Source: Coriaria nepalensis
Lineage: Eukaryota; Streptophyta; Magnoliopsida; Cucurbitales; Coriariaceae
Assembly: GCA_027186245.1 (NCBI GenBank)
Contig: CP114482.1
Location: forward strand, 30,957,209-31,021,208
Direction of reading: 5' to 3'
DNA length: 64,000 nucleotides
Shown: piece by piece, positions 33,613 to 44,397 of the stretch
Layout of the letters: each line of letters begins with the position of its first letter
Position numbering within the stretch: the stretch's first letter is position 1
The notes under the pieces: model-generated
What the model was told of the DNA's origin: nothing
Database searches by the model: none
The model's input: the letters and a program-made list of their open reading frames with translations, nothing else
Position numbers and translations under genes: made by a program

Positions 33613-36045
33613 CCAGTACGACACGCCTACTAGCTATATTGCTTATCGAAATACCTTTGAGAAAATAGTAGGGAGTCACCTGACTACCTCTGAAAATCCT
33701 TTCGGAAAAATACAAAATAATTTAAACTTTCTTAACAACTCAGATTAACTCTACTCTGATAGCGATGTTAAAAGAAAATACATACATACTATGTTATATA
33801 CATAACTTCAGTACATATATCCGAACATTACAATATTTGTAATTTGGTTAGTAAAATAAGGTACTACATTGAGAAACTTCTCAAAAGGTATTAAAGTAAG
33901 GCCTTTAAAAAAAATCACTTTTAACTCTCCTGACCCCCACAGGTCGTGCCCATATTTACTACATACCAGGTTGATCACACTTCATTCCCCCGGTATCAAA
34001 ACTACTAACTTTCCCTTTTTCTGATCACCTACAAACATAGGCAACTACTAGGAGCTAAAAAGCTCATTAAGTAAAAACTTTATCTCACATGCAAATGGGA
34101 TGCTTTTTCTACTATTGGCCTAAGGGATGTTACCGCCAGGACTACTGTGATCTATGGTCCTGTATGACCAAAAATATCTAAAATCAGCAACTCTACTCAG
34201 TCCGCCCTGATCAGATCACAGCTCAGATCAACGACCTCTCTCAGTCAAACCTGATCAAGTAAAATCTTAGGGGTCAGCGACTTGACTCCGCCCTGACCAT
34301 CCAACGCGTCACTATAATGTTATGCTTAAGTAATGTCAAGCATCACACTCTATCAATAAAAGCATAACGTTTCTCTTTACTGCTTTTGCGTAAGAACTGA
34401 AGGTGCATTCAATACTTTTGAAAAGGTATATATATACAACTAATATAACTCCATTCCAAAATGCTTCCTAAGAACACAACACCACGCAATCAACTCAATG
34501 TTTAGCATGCTATGTTACATTCATATAAATATACTAAATCTCACGCTGAAGAAATAGTGACAATACTTATGTTGTAGGTGAGACTTTACTTACATGTCAT
34601 ACATCCTACACTGGTACGAGGTCCTTGCAGATCCTGACGGTCAGGGCCAGCTCCCAACCTATCCAAAACATATGTTTATCTTAAAACATACTTGGTTCTT
34701 AATTCTACTTAAAGTGCACACTTTAACTTAAGGTGTCGAAAATTGTGTTTCTCCTACAATAGGCGTCAACCCTTCGACCTCCATCAACCCATCGACCCAT
34801 GTAAGATATTTACAAACCGAGGAATATTTATTTTACGGAACATGTCAAAAGAACTTTCGGATCGAGTACTTTTCCTAAGCCGAGTACTTTTCCTTCCCAT
34901 ACCAAGTTTTTCATTCTTTCCTTCCTAGACTAAGACCTAAGATCATATCTCTCGGTCTCGGTTCTTGGTCTAGATCGAGAACCATTCCTTCCTTCCAAGA
35001 CTGAGACCTAAGATAATGTCTCTCGATCTAGATTATCGATCGAGATTGAGAATTATTCCTTCCTTCCTAGATGGAGATCTAATATAATGTCTCTTGGTTT
35101 AGGTTCTCGGTCCATACCGAGAACTATTCTTTCCTTCCCAGACCAACACCTAATATGATGTCTCTTAGTTTGGGTTCCCAATACAGACCGAGAACTGTTC
35201 CTTCCTTCCTATACCCAGATCTAATATAATGTCTCTCAATCTGGATTCCTAGTCCAGACCGAGTTCCTGGTCTGGAAATATATAAAGATGACTTGGTTTT
35301 CGGTTTCAAGTTGATTTCTTATATTTCATCCATTCAAATTCTCATTTTTTATCTACCCAACAAGAACTGAAATTTTCGTGTGCAAGGATTAGTGATGAAT
35401 CTTACAAGTTGTTGTTCTTGACTTCAATGCTCTATTTCTGCCCAAATAGCTCATAGTCGTTATTTGTGAGCTTGCGAACTCTTGTTTTCACCTTCAAGGG
35501 TTCTCAACTATAGAGATGGAAGATATTCCTTGGGTTCTCGCTCTAATTTTCACGAGGGTTGGGAAGAAGTGAATTGTTTCTAACCAGCAACGCCTTCGAC
35601 TTTATATATGAAGGAAGAAACCGTAGTTCGAAGTGTTAGCCTCGAATTGCATACCTACTGCATGGAAGCTTCTTCATTTGCCTCTCTATGCTAGTCTCTA
35701 ATTTTGGTTGGTTCCTACTTATCGCAACTTGGTTGGCAAATGAAAATGAGAAAGACTGCTGAAGCCAATGCTTCAGCGTGCTTCCCATTGCGTTTCTTTT
35801 TTTTTTTTCTCTTCTTTTTGATTTTATTATTATTCTTAATCATTCATCAAACACTTTTGGATTGTTTTATTTCTATCAATATTAGTCTTAACACTTTTGA
35901 GACTAACTTCTTAGGACGTTTCCCTCGATCTTTTTTGCCATACTATTAAAAAAATGTGGTTCTCAATATACGGGACTTTTTAAGTTGTAACAATTTGGCT
36001 ATAAGCCATGTCTACTTACTGGAAGCAATTAAATGGGGTATTACA
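33613..36045 (-). repeat. 5' LTR of element F
   Basis: On the minus strand it begins TGTAATACCCCATTTAATTG at 36045 and ends near 33613 in a decayed form of the terminal GGCGAGTCACTACA (here GGCGTGTCGTACTG). It matches the 3' LTR in order throughout. A TATA box (CATATATAAAGTCG, minus strand) lies at about 35600-35612. It has five minisatellite units (34916-35270) against four in the partner LTR. Confidence 0.88.
34916..35270. repeat. 71-bp minisatellite in F 5' LTR, five copies
   Basis: Same unit as at 27082-27369, with CTTTCCTTCCTAGAC starts and ACCTAAGATAATGTCTCTCG cores. The length of 355 bp equals five units of 71 bp. Confidence 0.85.
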
Positions 36046-36050
36046 TATTT
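36046..36050. repeat. Target-site duplication of element F, right copy
   Basis: TATTT directly after the LTR end TTACA, identical to 25636-25640. Confidence 0.85.
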
Positions 36051-36140
36051 CGTCAAATATACTTTAAATATTTGTGGATTTTTCTATACATGTATATATA
36101 TATATATACACCTATTGTTAGAAATTCATGAGGTTTATAT
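36051..36140 (-). repeat. 3' LTR of element D, start (proximal to F insertion)
   Basis: This is the piece of LTR between D's polypurine tract (36141-36152) and the F insertion. Joining its lower end to 25640 across F restores a continuous LTR. It contains a TATATATATATA run (about 36093-36108). The expected TG start at 36140 is decayed to TATAAACC. Confidence 0.6.
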
Positions 36141-36152
36141 TCTCCCCTCCTT
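36141..36152 (-). other. Polypurine tract of element D
   Basis: Minus-strand AAGGAGGGGAGA, preceded by CGAGGATGCAATTTTTAT as in element F (CGAGGATAAAAATTTTG). It marks the 3' end of D's internal region. Confidence 0.7.
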
Positions 36153-36789
36153 ATAAAAATTGCATCCTCGAAATTCATTAATGTTGATGTTTAATCTAGA
36201 TATCTTGTAAATTGTTTGAGACTACTTATAATCTTCTCCATAGTCTTATTAATGATATTCTATGCTCAAAACAATACTTCAAACATAGTCCCTGTTACAA
36301 CAAGGAATATCATCTCTAAACTATCAGATTATCGCTCCGGGAATTCGGGTTACACATGTTACCACCATCAAGTGCTCCTACTTCTGGACTTCTTACATGG
36401 TACCCTTACCATCGTCGAGTCTAGCTTCGACCAATTTTAGATATCATTAATCATTTATTCTGGGTCTTTGATCTATAAGGATGTGCTGATTGTTCAATAA
36501 GGGAACTATTAGTAGGACATCTAATTGTCTACTATAGGTTCAATCAAATTGAAATTGAGTTCTAAATTAAGGGCTTAACCCCTTCTTTATTTCACTCCTA
36601 CTTCTTTTTTTTTTTCCTAGATTGCACTTAATGGTAATGAAAACAACAATTCACACATTTCGCATGCCATGGCTATAGCATAAAGGGACATATAACACTT
36701 ATAAAACATCATATACCACATGTCAGACTATAAGTGTCGTAATTTATATATTAAATGCCCATATATAATTCTATAATTACCTCTTAGTC

Positions 36790-37250
36790 CTTGGAAATCA
36801 AAATAATTCCGGATACTTTTTCTTCATCTCATCCTCTCTTTCCCGTGTCGCTTGTTCCATCCTATGACTTCACCATAACACCTTAACTAGTGGTATGATC
36901 TTATTTCTTAGTATCTTCCCCTTGCGATCTAATATTTGCATTGGTTTCTTTTCCAAGGATAAATCTTTTTGGACCCAAATGGGTTCGTGTTATAGTATAT
37001 GCGAGGGAACAAATACGTATTTCTTCAACATAGAGATATGGAACATGTTGGGTATTGGGGATATCTCTTGTGGCAAGGCGAGCTTATAAGCAACTTTTCC
37101 AATATGTTTCAACATTTCGAATGATCCAATGTTTCATGGGCTTAATTTTTCCTTCTTGCGAAAATGGATTGGGGTCTTCATAGGTGACACTTTCAGAAAT
37201 ACATAGTCGCCAATTTGAAACTCCTAAGGTCTACGCCTTTTATCTGTATA
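36790..37250 (-). pseudogene. Integrase C-terminus and chromodomain of element D
   Basis: Minus-strand reading gives HFRKKEKLSP, FEMLKHIGKVAYKLALP, IPNMFHISMLKKYV and then QILDRKGKILRNKIIPLVKV with LWxSHRMEQATREREDEMKK. This is the same GPY/F-to-chromodomain arrangement as in F, with similar conserved positions. Stops are few in the chromodomain itself. Confidence 0.75.
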
Positions 37251-37299
37251 GCTCTTCTATTGGCTAAGAGTGATTTTCATTCTCTAGTTTATCTTCTTG

Positions 37300-38230
37300 A
37301 TTGCTTCAGTGGTAGCTTTAGTGAAGTCATACTTTATTAGGCTCTTTTCTCCTGTTTCATACCAGTGGACTAGAGATCTACACCTCCCATACAAAGCTTC
37401 AATAGTGTCATTCTAATAGATGCTTGGAAACTATTATTATAGGAGAATTCTATTAAAGGTAGATACTTATTCCAAACTCCCTTAAAACCTAAGACACACA
37501 CTCGAAGCATATCTTCCAATATCTAGATAGTCCTCTCTAATTGTCCGCCTGTTTGGGGGTGAAAAGTCGGGCTAAGCTTAAGCTTAGTTCCTATTACTCG
37601 TTGCATGCCTTTCCAAAAAGCGGAAGTAAATATTCTATCACGGTCTGAAAATTATCGACACATGCACTCCATGTATATATTTGTGGGCTCAATTTTTCCT
37701 TCTATTGAATACGTGCTTTGTATTGGTACAAAGTGTGCTGATTTGGTTAATCTGTCAACAATTACCTAGAATGCATCGTGTCCCTTAGTCATTTTAGGGA
37801 GTCCTACAACAAATTCCATACTGATTTACTCCCATTTCTACTCTAGAATCTCAATTGTTTATAACTTCCCTACTAGACATTGATGCTATGCCTTGACTCA
37901 GTGACATATCAGAAAATTTTATATAAATTCCAAAATGTCCCTCTTCATTCCTGTCCATTAGAAGTGTTCTTCCAAGTCCTTATACATCTTAGGTTCTTCT
38001 AGGTGTACAGAATACATGGTTTCGTGTGCTTCTGAAAGAATTTGACATCTTATTTCATCATTATTTGGAACGCGTATTCTTCCTTTAAAGTTAAGGATCC
38101 CATCAGGAGAGAGACTTTAGTCTCTCTTGATTTGTCCCTTCTTTGGATTTTTCCTTAATTCTCCATAAGTTTGGATCAGCTACTTGCGAATCCTTCATCC
38201 CATCAAAAATGGTCGGTTGTAGGGTTAATG
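37300..38230 (-). pseudogene. Integrase of element D
   Basis: Decayed core. The end of the core (KGVWNKYLPLIEFSYNN-like, about 37430-37480) and the region around 37600-37800 (VNRLTKSAHFVPIQ-like) are readable in broken frames. The zinc-binding region lies at about 37900-38060. It aligns in order with the integrase fragment of element C (8955-9640), which is the same family. Confidence 0.6.
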
Positions 38231-38399
38231 CTGATAGTTCTCTTATAAATATCTCCAAACTTAACTCCTAAATTTCATTTTGCAATAGTTGAGGCAAGGT
38301 AATAATTACCATCAATGTTGCCGGAATATTTCGACTTAACGCATCACCAATCATAGATATTCTCACAATCATAATCTTTTACCAATTCTAGCCATCTAC

Positions 38400-38990
38400 T
38401 TTGTCTCATATTGAGTTCATTTTGGGTAAGGATCTACTTCAGACTCTTATGATCAGTAAATATCTTACAGTGAGCCCCGTTCTTATGATCAGTAAATATC
38501 TTACAGCGAGCCCCGTTCTTATGATCAGTAAATATCTTACAGCGAGCCCCATAGAGATAGTGTCACCATATTTTGAAGGTAAACACAACCCATGCTATTT
38601 CTAAGTCGTGAGTTGGGTAGTTCCTCTCATGATATTTCAGTTCTCTCGATCTATAAACTACTACCTTTCCCTCTTGCATCAAAAATTCCCCAAGGATAAT
38701 CTTTGATGCGTCACTATATATCGTAAACTTCGCTTCCTTGGTAGGTATGATAAGAAAGGGTGCGCTAGTCATTCTACCCTTTATTTCTTAGAAGCTTCGT
38801 TCACACTCTTCTGTCCACTCATACTTCCTTTTCTTCTTAGTAACAGTTGTGAGTGGTCCAGTGAGACTATAAAATCCTTCTGCTTCTATAGTAACTATCT
38901 AATCCAAGAAAACTTCAAATTTCAGTAACAGTGGTAGGAGTTGGCCAATTCATTATTGCTTCATTCTTTGTAGGCTCCACTAATATTCCT
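38400..38990 (-). pseudogene. RNase H of element D with in-frame 12-codon triplication
   Basis: The open segment 38563-38772 on the minus strand contains [20 protein letters not shown] (catalytic aspartate) and [18 protein letters not shown] (catalytic glutamate). Just after it, a 36-bp unit is repeated three times (38445-38480, 38481-38516, 38517-38552), giving GARCKIFTDHKN three times in frame. A single copy corresponds to the normal C.IYTDHKSL strand that carries the second catalytic aspartate. Confidence 0.75.
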
Positions 38991-39540
38991 CCCCTAGACA
39001 CTACATGTCCGAGGAATTTCACCTCGTTTAGCCAAACCTCGATTTTTGAAAATTTCGCGTAGAGTTTATGCTCTTTCAATATTCATAATACGGCTTCTAA
39101 ATATTCATACTCCTCTTTAGATTTGGAGTACATGAGTATATCATCGATAAATACTATTACATATTTATCAAGAAACTTTTTGAACACTTGATTCATCAAA
39201 TCCATATATGTTGCAACGGCATTCAGGACATCTTTTTTCTTAACTTTTAGTTGGTGATATCCCGATCGCAAATCAATCTTTGAGAAAGTTGTTTCCCCTT
39301 TCAGTTAATCGAACAAATCATCAATCCTTAGTAAAGGGTATTTGTTCTTCAACGTTACTTTATTCAATTCCCAATAGTCAATACATAATCTCATCGTTCC
39401 ATCTTTCTTCTTTACAAACAAGATTAGTGCTCTCCAAGGAGAATGGCTTGGTCATATAAATCCTTTCTTCAATAGCTCTTAGAGTTGAGTCTATAAGTCT
39501 TTGAGTTCTACCGGTGCCATCTGATAAGGTGCCTCAGATA
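38990..39540 (-). pseudogene. Reverse transcriptase of element D, palm-domain deletion
   Basis: The segment 39083-39271 reads MRSGYHQLKVKKKDVLNAVA, then TYMDLMNQVFKKFL, then YVIVFIDDILMYSK with an intact FIDD. Compared with F (30268-30684), about 20 residues between YHQLK and the MDLMN helix are missing; that segment holds the RYGHYEF.VMPF motif. Upstream, the KKDG and DYR motifs near 39390-39410 are damaged. The enzyme cannot be active. Confidence 0.75.
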
Positions 39541-39556
39541 TGAGCGACATCCCAGG

Positions 39557-40216
39557 TCAAAGTTCAATCTCAAAGCTAATGACTCGGTCTGGTGGGAAAC
39601 CCAGTAATTCCTCCAGAAATACTTTAATAAAATTCTTCACCATTGGTACATCTTTTGGACCAACATTCTTTTCAATTGTTTGATCCATGATGCTGGATAG
39701 ATAACCAACATAGACATTATCTAGCATTTTCTTCGCTCTCATTGCTGAGATCATCATATTGGGTTCCTTTATATAGTCTTCTTTGTACTCAAATCCTTCT
39801 TCGCTATTCAAATTAAACATGACCCTTCGATCTCTACATCCAATAGATGCATTTTATTTTCTAAGGAAATCCATTCCTAGGATAATGTTGTAATCGTGTA
39901 TGTTGATGATAACCAGGTCTGCATACAGTTGATTTCTAGAAATGAGAACTGGTATTGCACGAAACCAGAAAAAAGGTAGCATGACTTCCCTCGAAGGAAG
40001 GGTGGTCCTGAAGATTTGGCCCAATCTATCCTTGTCTCTATCATGTTTAGTAGCAAAAGTATGTGATGCAAAGGAATGGGTTGCACTCGAATCAAACAAC
40101 ACATAATCATCTAAATTGGCAACATAAAGTTGACCTATCATCACGCCCGATGTTCCAGCTTCCACATCATTTTTAGAGAATGTGAGTATCCTAGCATTCA
40201 TCTCCAGTGCTTTCAA
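39557..40216 (-). pseudogene. Protease and protease-RT linker of element D
   Basis: 39854-40216 (120 residues) contains YVLFDSSATHSFASHTFA, LPSREVMLPFFWFRAIPV and INIHDYNIILGMDFL. It is a retropepsin of the RVP_2 type whose active-site DSG has become DSS while the aspartate is kept. 39557-39820 (87 residues) continues into the linker before RT (VFLEELLGFPPDRVISFEIE). A stop separates the two. Confidence 0.8.
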
Positions 40217-40219
40217 TCT

Positions 40220-41280
40220 AGCCTGATTGATTTTAGGGTCTTCAATCTAGGATTGCATCATGTTGAGTCATGACCCTTGAGCCCTTGGTGGATTGGGCTT
40301 TTTGTCTTCGGTTACTCGGTTGCTCGGTTGTGGCAGTCCCAAGTATAGCGACCTTCTTTTCCACAATCTGCATTCTCCTAGGTGTTTCTTTCCACATTTT
40401 GGATAGTTAGGAAAAACACTCGTATCAGCATTGTTTACCTTCCCTTTTTGTTGTTGTTGAACACCGAAATTTCTCTTCCTCTTATTGCTAGTGTACACTT
40501 TAGCCTAATTGATTCATTGTTGAGTCTAAGATCCTTGACCCTTATGGCTATTATCATTTCTCTGTTTGAACTATCTCTTGGAGTTCTTTCATGCCTCAAA
40601 GAACTTTTTTCGTTCCTCTTTAGCTCGAGCCAGGCGATACTCCGCCCGAAGGGTTCTTTCGAGACATTCTGCTATGGTAGTTGGGGGATTATCACCTATA
40701 AATGATAATGGCTAACTTTGGGTGAAACATCTCTATCATTCTTCTATCTATCTCTTCCTCGGTGTGTACCAAAAAGGGGCACAAGCATGCTAATTGGTTA
40801 AATTTTTAAACAGCCTCTGTCACCGACATATTTCCTTGTTTAAGGTAAATAAACTTTGTATGTTGGGCTTCCATGGCTTTCCTACTATAACATTTCTCAT
40901 TAAACTCAACCACAAAATCTTCCCATGTCAATTTTGGCACATTTCGTCTGATTTTTACTTTCACCTACCAATAACGAACATTAATCATAAGCATGTAGGT
41001 GGCACTCATAGAGTGGCTCTTAGTAAGATCTATAAAATTCAATATATTTTAAATGGAATATAACCACTCCTCCGCTACCAAAAGATCCGCTGAACCCTCA
41101 AACGTTTCAGATTTCATACAACGGAGATGCTCATAGAGTGGCTATGGTTAAATCTCATGCATCCATGATTACCATGAGTATGTCCTTGAGGTGGTACATC
41201 CTATTGTACTACCTCCGGCTCATGTCCTCTCATCAAAATGCCTCCTTCACTAGGGTGTTGCCATGCCATTTGTCTTTGTA
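40220..41280 (-). pseudogene. gag of element D
   Basis: The likely start is a minus-strand ATG near 41272 (MASWQHPSEGGILMRGHEPE, then VVQ). The capsid part includes WEDFVVEFNEKCYSRKAMEA and FIYLKQGNMSVTEAV, the hallmark of chromovirus gag. The knuckle region (40370-40430) reads NYPKCGKKHLGECRLW with the first cysteine of the expected CCHC set changed to tyrosine. Many stops are present. Confidence 0.7.
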
Positions 41281-41689
41281 AATTCTAGATTACCACATCT
41301 TCTGCTTTTAGGCATTGTTGAAGATTAGAAATCAGTGCCACAAATTATGCTTCTCTATTTTGTTTTTTAGGACTCAGGTTAGACTTGGTGACCATAAGTC
41401 TGAAACTCTAGTTATCTTTAATCTTCTAATAATTTAAGACCCTATTGTTTATAATGAAAACATAACGATCATTTCATAGGTTAACATACTCCAAAATATT
41501 TATACATATATACATATATACACATAGCACTTCACACCATAACATTTCCACACACAAAAGTAAGGACTTATAAAAGACCATGCACCCACAAAAAAAAATC
41601 ATATTAAGACATGCTAGACAACAATTTCAAACCCTAACCTATATACATAATAATCAAAATATGTTAGTCCATACATCACATCTGCTTAT

Positions 41690-42134
41690 CTTCGCTGTGA
41701 TCCCGTCGGGGATCCTCTTCTGGAGCTTATTCCAGGTCTTCAGGATCTTCCTTCGGATCATCTTTCAGATCTTTATCTGAGTCCACTTCCAACGATTCCA
41801 CGAACCTATGCCTAATATCAATACAAAAGTCATCCTATGGGTGATGCCATAGGTCATACTACAACTCTTCCCACCAATTCATTGTCTCCCCATATAGCTG
41901 TTGGACGGCTAACAGTGTCCACATTTCCTTACTAGAGTTTGATCTCATAAAAATAGCCTTCAACTCAAATAACCAGTGCTTTAACCCTTCCCTGCCTCCC
42001 ATAGGGCAATTCATTGTTGGCCTTGCAGCCTTAAATGCTGCTACTATATAGGGCGATCTCTAACACTCTAAATCTGGGTACTTTCGATCTATGTAAATAT
42101 TAACGGGTGGGGGATCCCTATTTTCACCTTCCAT
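41690..42134 (-). pseudogene. Extra capsid-like frame upstream of gag in element D
   Basis: Starting at a minus-strand ATG at 42134, MEGENRDPPPVNIYIDRKYP is followed by a stop-broken stretch. Then come REGLKHWLFELKAIFMRSN, LLAVQQLYGETMNWWEEL and FCIDIRHRFVES, and finally a strongly acidic tail (DSDKDLKDDPKEDPEDLE). The WL..L...F ... L.G.T..WW..L ... F...F pattern is that of a gag capsid domain. The proper gag begins some 400 bp further on. A similar frame is in F (32800-33508). Confidence 0.55.
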
Positions 42135-42234
42135 TATCCCATAACTAAGTCAAGTTAATACATAAACACAAAAATAAAACACATACTTATTTGCAAAGTT
42201 GATGCAAATGTTGAAAAAAGAGAGTAGCAGAACT

Positions 42235-42250
42235 TAGCTTTAATACAAAC
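42235..42250 (-). other. Primer-binding site of element D
   Basis: Minus-strand GTTTGTATTAAAGCTAAG follows the LTR end GGGTCACTACA. It is a decayed tRNA-Met-type site (TTTGGTATCAGAGC expected). Confidence 0.6.
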
Positions 42251-44397
42251 TGTAGTGACCCATGATGTTCGGACCATTACATTACTATACTTTTCCTCGT
42301 AAACTTGGAGTACTTTTTTCCACTAAAGACTTAGTTTCAAAGAAACTTTTTAAAACTTTCTTCATTAAAAGAGTTTCTTGATAAGTAGCAACATTTATCA
42401 TATAAAAAAATATGTTATAGTGCTACTATTAAACGTGCACTTGTCGACTATGAGTTCTCAAAACATTTATATGAAAGTTTCCAAAATATTGGCCAAGTCT
42501 TCATGATGCACCCAAAATAATTATAACTAATATGATTGACAATATTAAAGCGAAAGTTTATAGCATAGCTATAGTCTTGGTACCACTATCTCCCCGACAA
42601 TCATCACACTCTCTCAGCAAGTTTGTCAAAGTAACATGATCAGTTACTTACCCTTAGTGCCTACAACATGGAATGTAAGACGTGAGCTTTCACTTAGCAA
42701 GTAGACACATAACTCAGAAAATAGTTATAAATGCATATGATGTATGAAACATGTAATATAGAATATATAATAGTTATTGGGCCATCATGTGTACATAGTA
42801 GTTGAGCGCTCAACCAATGGAAAGATGAGGGAGCGACCTGATCTAAACTTGCCCATGGTCCTCGGATGCCTCGGCATGTACTAGCATAACTTTACATAAT
42901 CCTATCTTCATTGGGCCTCGACCCTTCCTTCAAGAGGTCGGTACGACACGAAACAATTCTATAACATTTCTTTCTATCTTCATATACTTCTTATTTTCTT
43001 AACATGAAATGTGAGGTAAACTTTTCATAATGCTCATGAATGGATATATTGCTCAAGAATTTTCCATAAACAATAACTGTAACAACTATAACACTCATAA
43101 TAGTCAAACATTTCATTACTACAAATCAATTAATAACGTGAACAACCATGCAATCATTAGAAACAACTCATCAAGTTTCAAAAACAGTTTTCATATTATA
43201 AGTGAGATTTGTACTTACCTAGATTATGTGTTTTCTCTGAAGGATTGTGTACTTCATAAATACTGGGTCAATTTTTTACCTATCCAATCAATAATTTAAC
43301 TTAGCTTAATAAAAGTTTAACTTTCCATAAGCTTTTCTATTTAATTAGCTTATCTTACTATGCATTTCTCATTTATTTTTAGGATTCTAGTTCCAAATCT
43401 TTTTTTATTATAACTTACTGGATTAAATGAGTTACTTTTGCCAAAGTGTTTCATTCTAGATTATAATTTTCATCTTATGATTCAAGCCATTATAGTTAAC
43501 CCCTGAAACATAATGTCTAGACCAACTCTTTCTTAAGTATATAGTAGACGTTTAGATCTTTGTATCTCATAAACCATAATTCACATTGCTCTAAAATTTT
43601 GTTCACACTTATATTTGCCTCTTATGTGAGGTCCATACATTTTTAGCTCAAAATTTCATATTTTCCCTTTCAAAACTCATTTGTCTTCAAACTATCTGAA
43701 CACGAGCTAGAACCTAACTGGTTTCATTTCAATGTTAACTCTTCAAGCTTTAATTTGGTATCGAACAAATTTACAAGCATCTTTCAACTATTTACCATGC
43801 CTTTATTTTATCCCAGTTAAAACTAACTCAACTATGCTACTCGAAGTATATAATTTTTTATAAGAAGTGTTCGTTATTCTCTATTATTCAATAACCTTTA
43901 TTCCATCTAAATCATTTTATTGCTAATATAGCAAACGTCGGGGCATCAAGTACATCGATGCATCGAGTATGTCGAATACATCGAGGAGTCAAGTACGTTG
44001 AGGCATTAAGTACATCAAGGAGTCAAGTATGTCGAGACATCAAATACATCAAGGCATTGAGTATGTCGATGCATCGAGTACGTCGAGTACATCGATGCAT
44101 CGAGTACGTCAAGTACATCAATGCATCGAGTACTTTGATGCATCAAGTACATTGAGTAATTCAAGGAGTCGAGTACATCGAGGCGTCGAGTACATTGAGG
44201 GGTCGAATATGTCGAGGTGCCAAGTACATTGAGTACGTCGCATATTCGAGGCATTGAGTACATTGAGTATGTCGACGCAACAAGTACATCGCATATTGAA
44301 GGTATCGAGTATATCAAATACGCCGATGCATCGTGAAACTTGGAAAGCATAACTAGAGTAAGGCTAGGGCTTTTACCTTTATTAGGACTAAGTGAAA
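42251..44397 (-). repeat. 5' LTR of element D, truncated at its 5' end
   Basis: The end GGGTCACTACA at 42251 abuts the primer site. From 42780 upward it aligns with 24392-25380. At about 44397 the alignment stops and integrase sequence of element E begins, so roughly 350 bp that exist in the 3' LTR (25380-25640 plus 36051-36140) are missing here. It contains an expanded minisatellite (43937-44340). Confidence 0.75.
43937..44340. repeat. Expanded ATCGAGTACGTCGAGGC minisatellite in D 5' LTR
   Basis: Roughly two dozen degenerate units built on CATCGAGTACGTCGAGG, with frequent CATCGATGCATCGAG self-complementary pieces. It creates long chance open frames on both strands (43958-44232 plus, 44015-44350 minus) that are not genes. 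Confidence 0.85.

Larger units (their letters stand above)
25641..36045 (-). mobile_element. Element F: complete Tekay-clade (chromovirus) gypsy retrotransposon
   Basis: All structural parts are present: two LTRs of about 2.45 kb with TG...CA ends, a perfect 5-bp TATTT duplication, a primer site at 33599-33611, a polypurine tract at 28132-28146, and gag, protease, RT, RNase H, integrase and a C-terminal chromodomain in the gypsy order on the minus strand. An extra capsid-like frame lies before gag. The coding region has scattered stops and frameshifts and the protease lacks its DSG motif, so it cannot move on its own. The two LTRs differ at many positions, which indicates an old insertion. 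It sits inside the 3' LTR of element D and is therefore younger than D. Confidence 0.9.
36141..42250 (-). mobile_element. Element D: internal region of a Tekay-clade gypsy retrotransposon
   Basis: The minus-strand order is primer site (42235-42250), extra capsid-like frame, gag, protease, RT, RNase H, integrase, chromodomain, then about 600 bp of non-coding tail and polypurine tract. The family is close to F but clearly distinct. D is more decayed and carries internal deletions and a small triplication. Its 3' LTR is split by F, so D inserted before F. Its 5' LTR is at 42251-44397. Confidence 0.8.

Noticed and set aside
43958..44350. Overlapping open frames on both strands
   Set aside because: They are produced by a minisatellite whose units avoid stops; no protein family resemblance.
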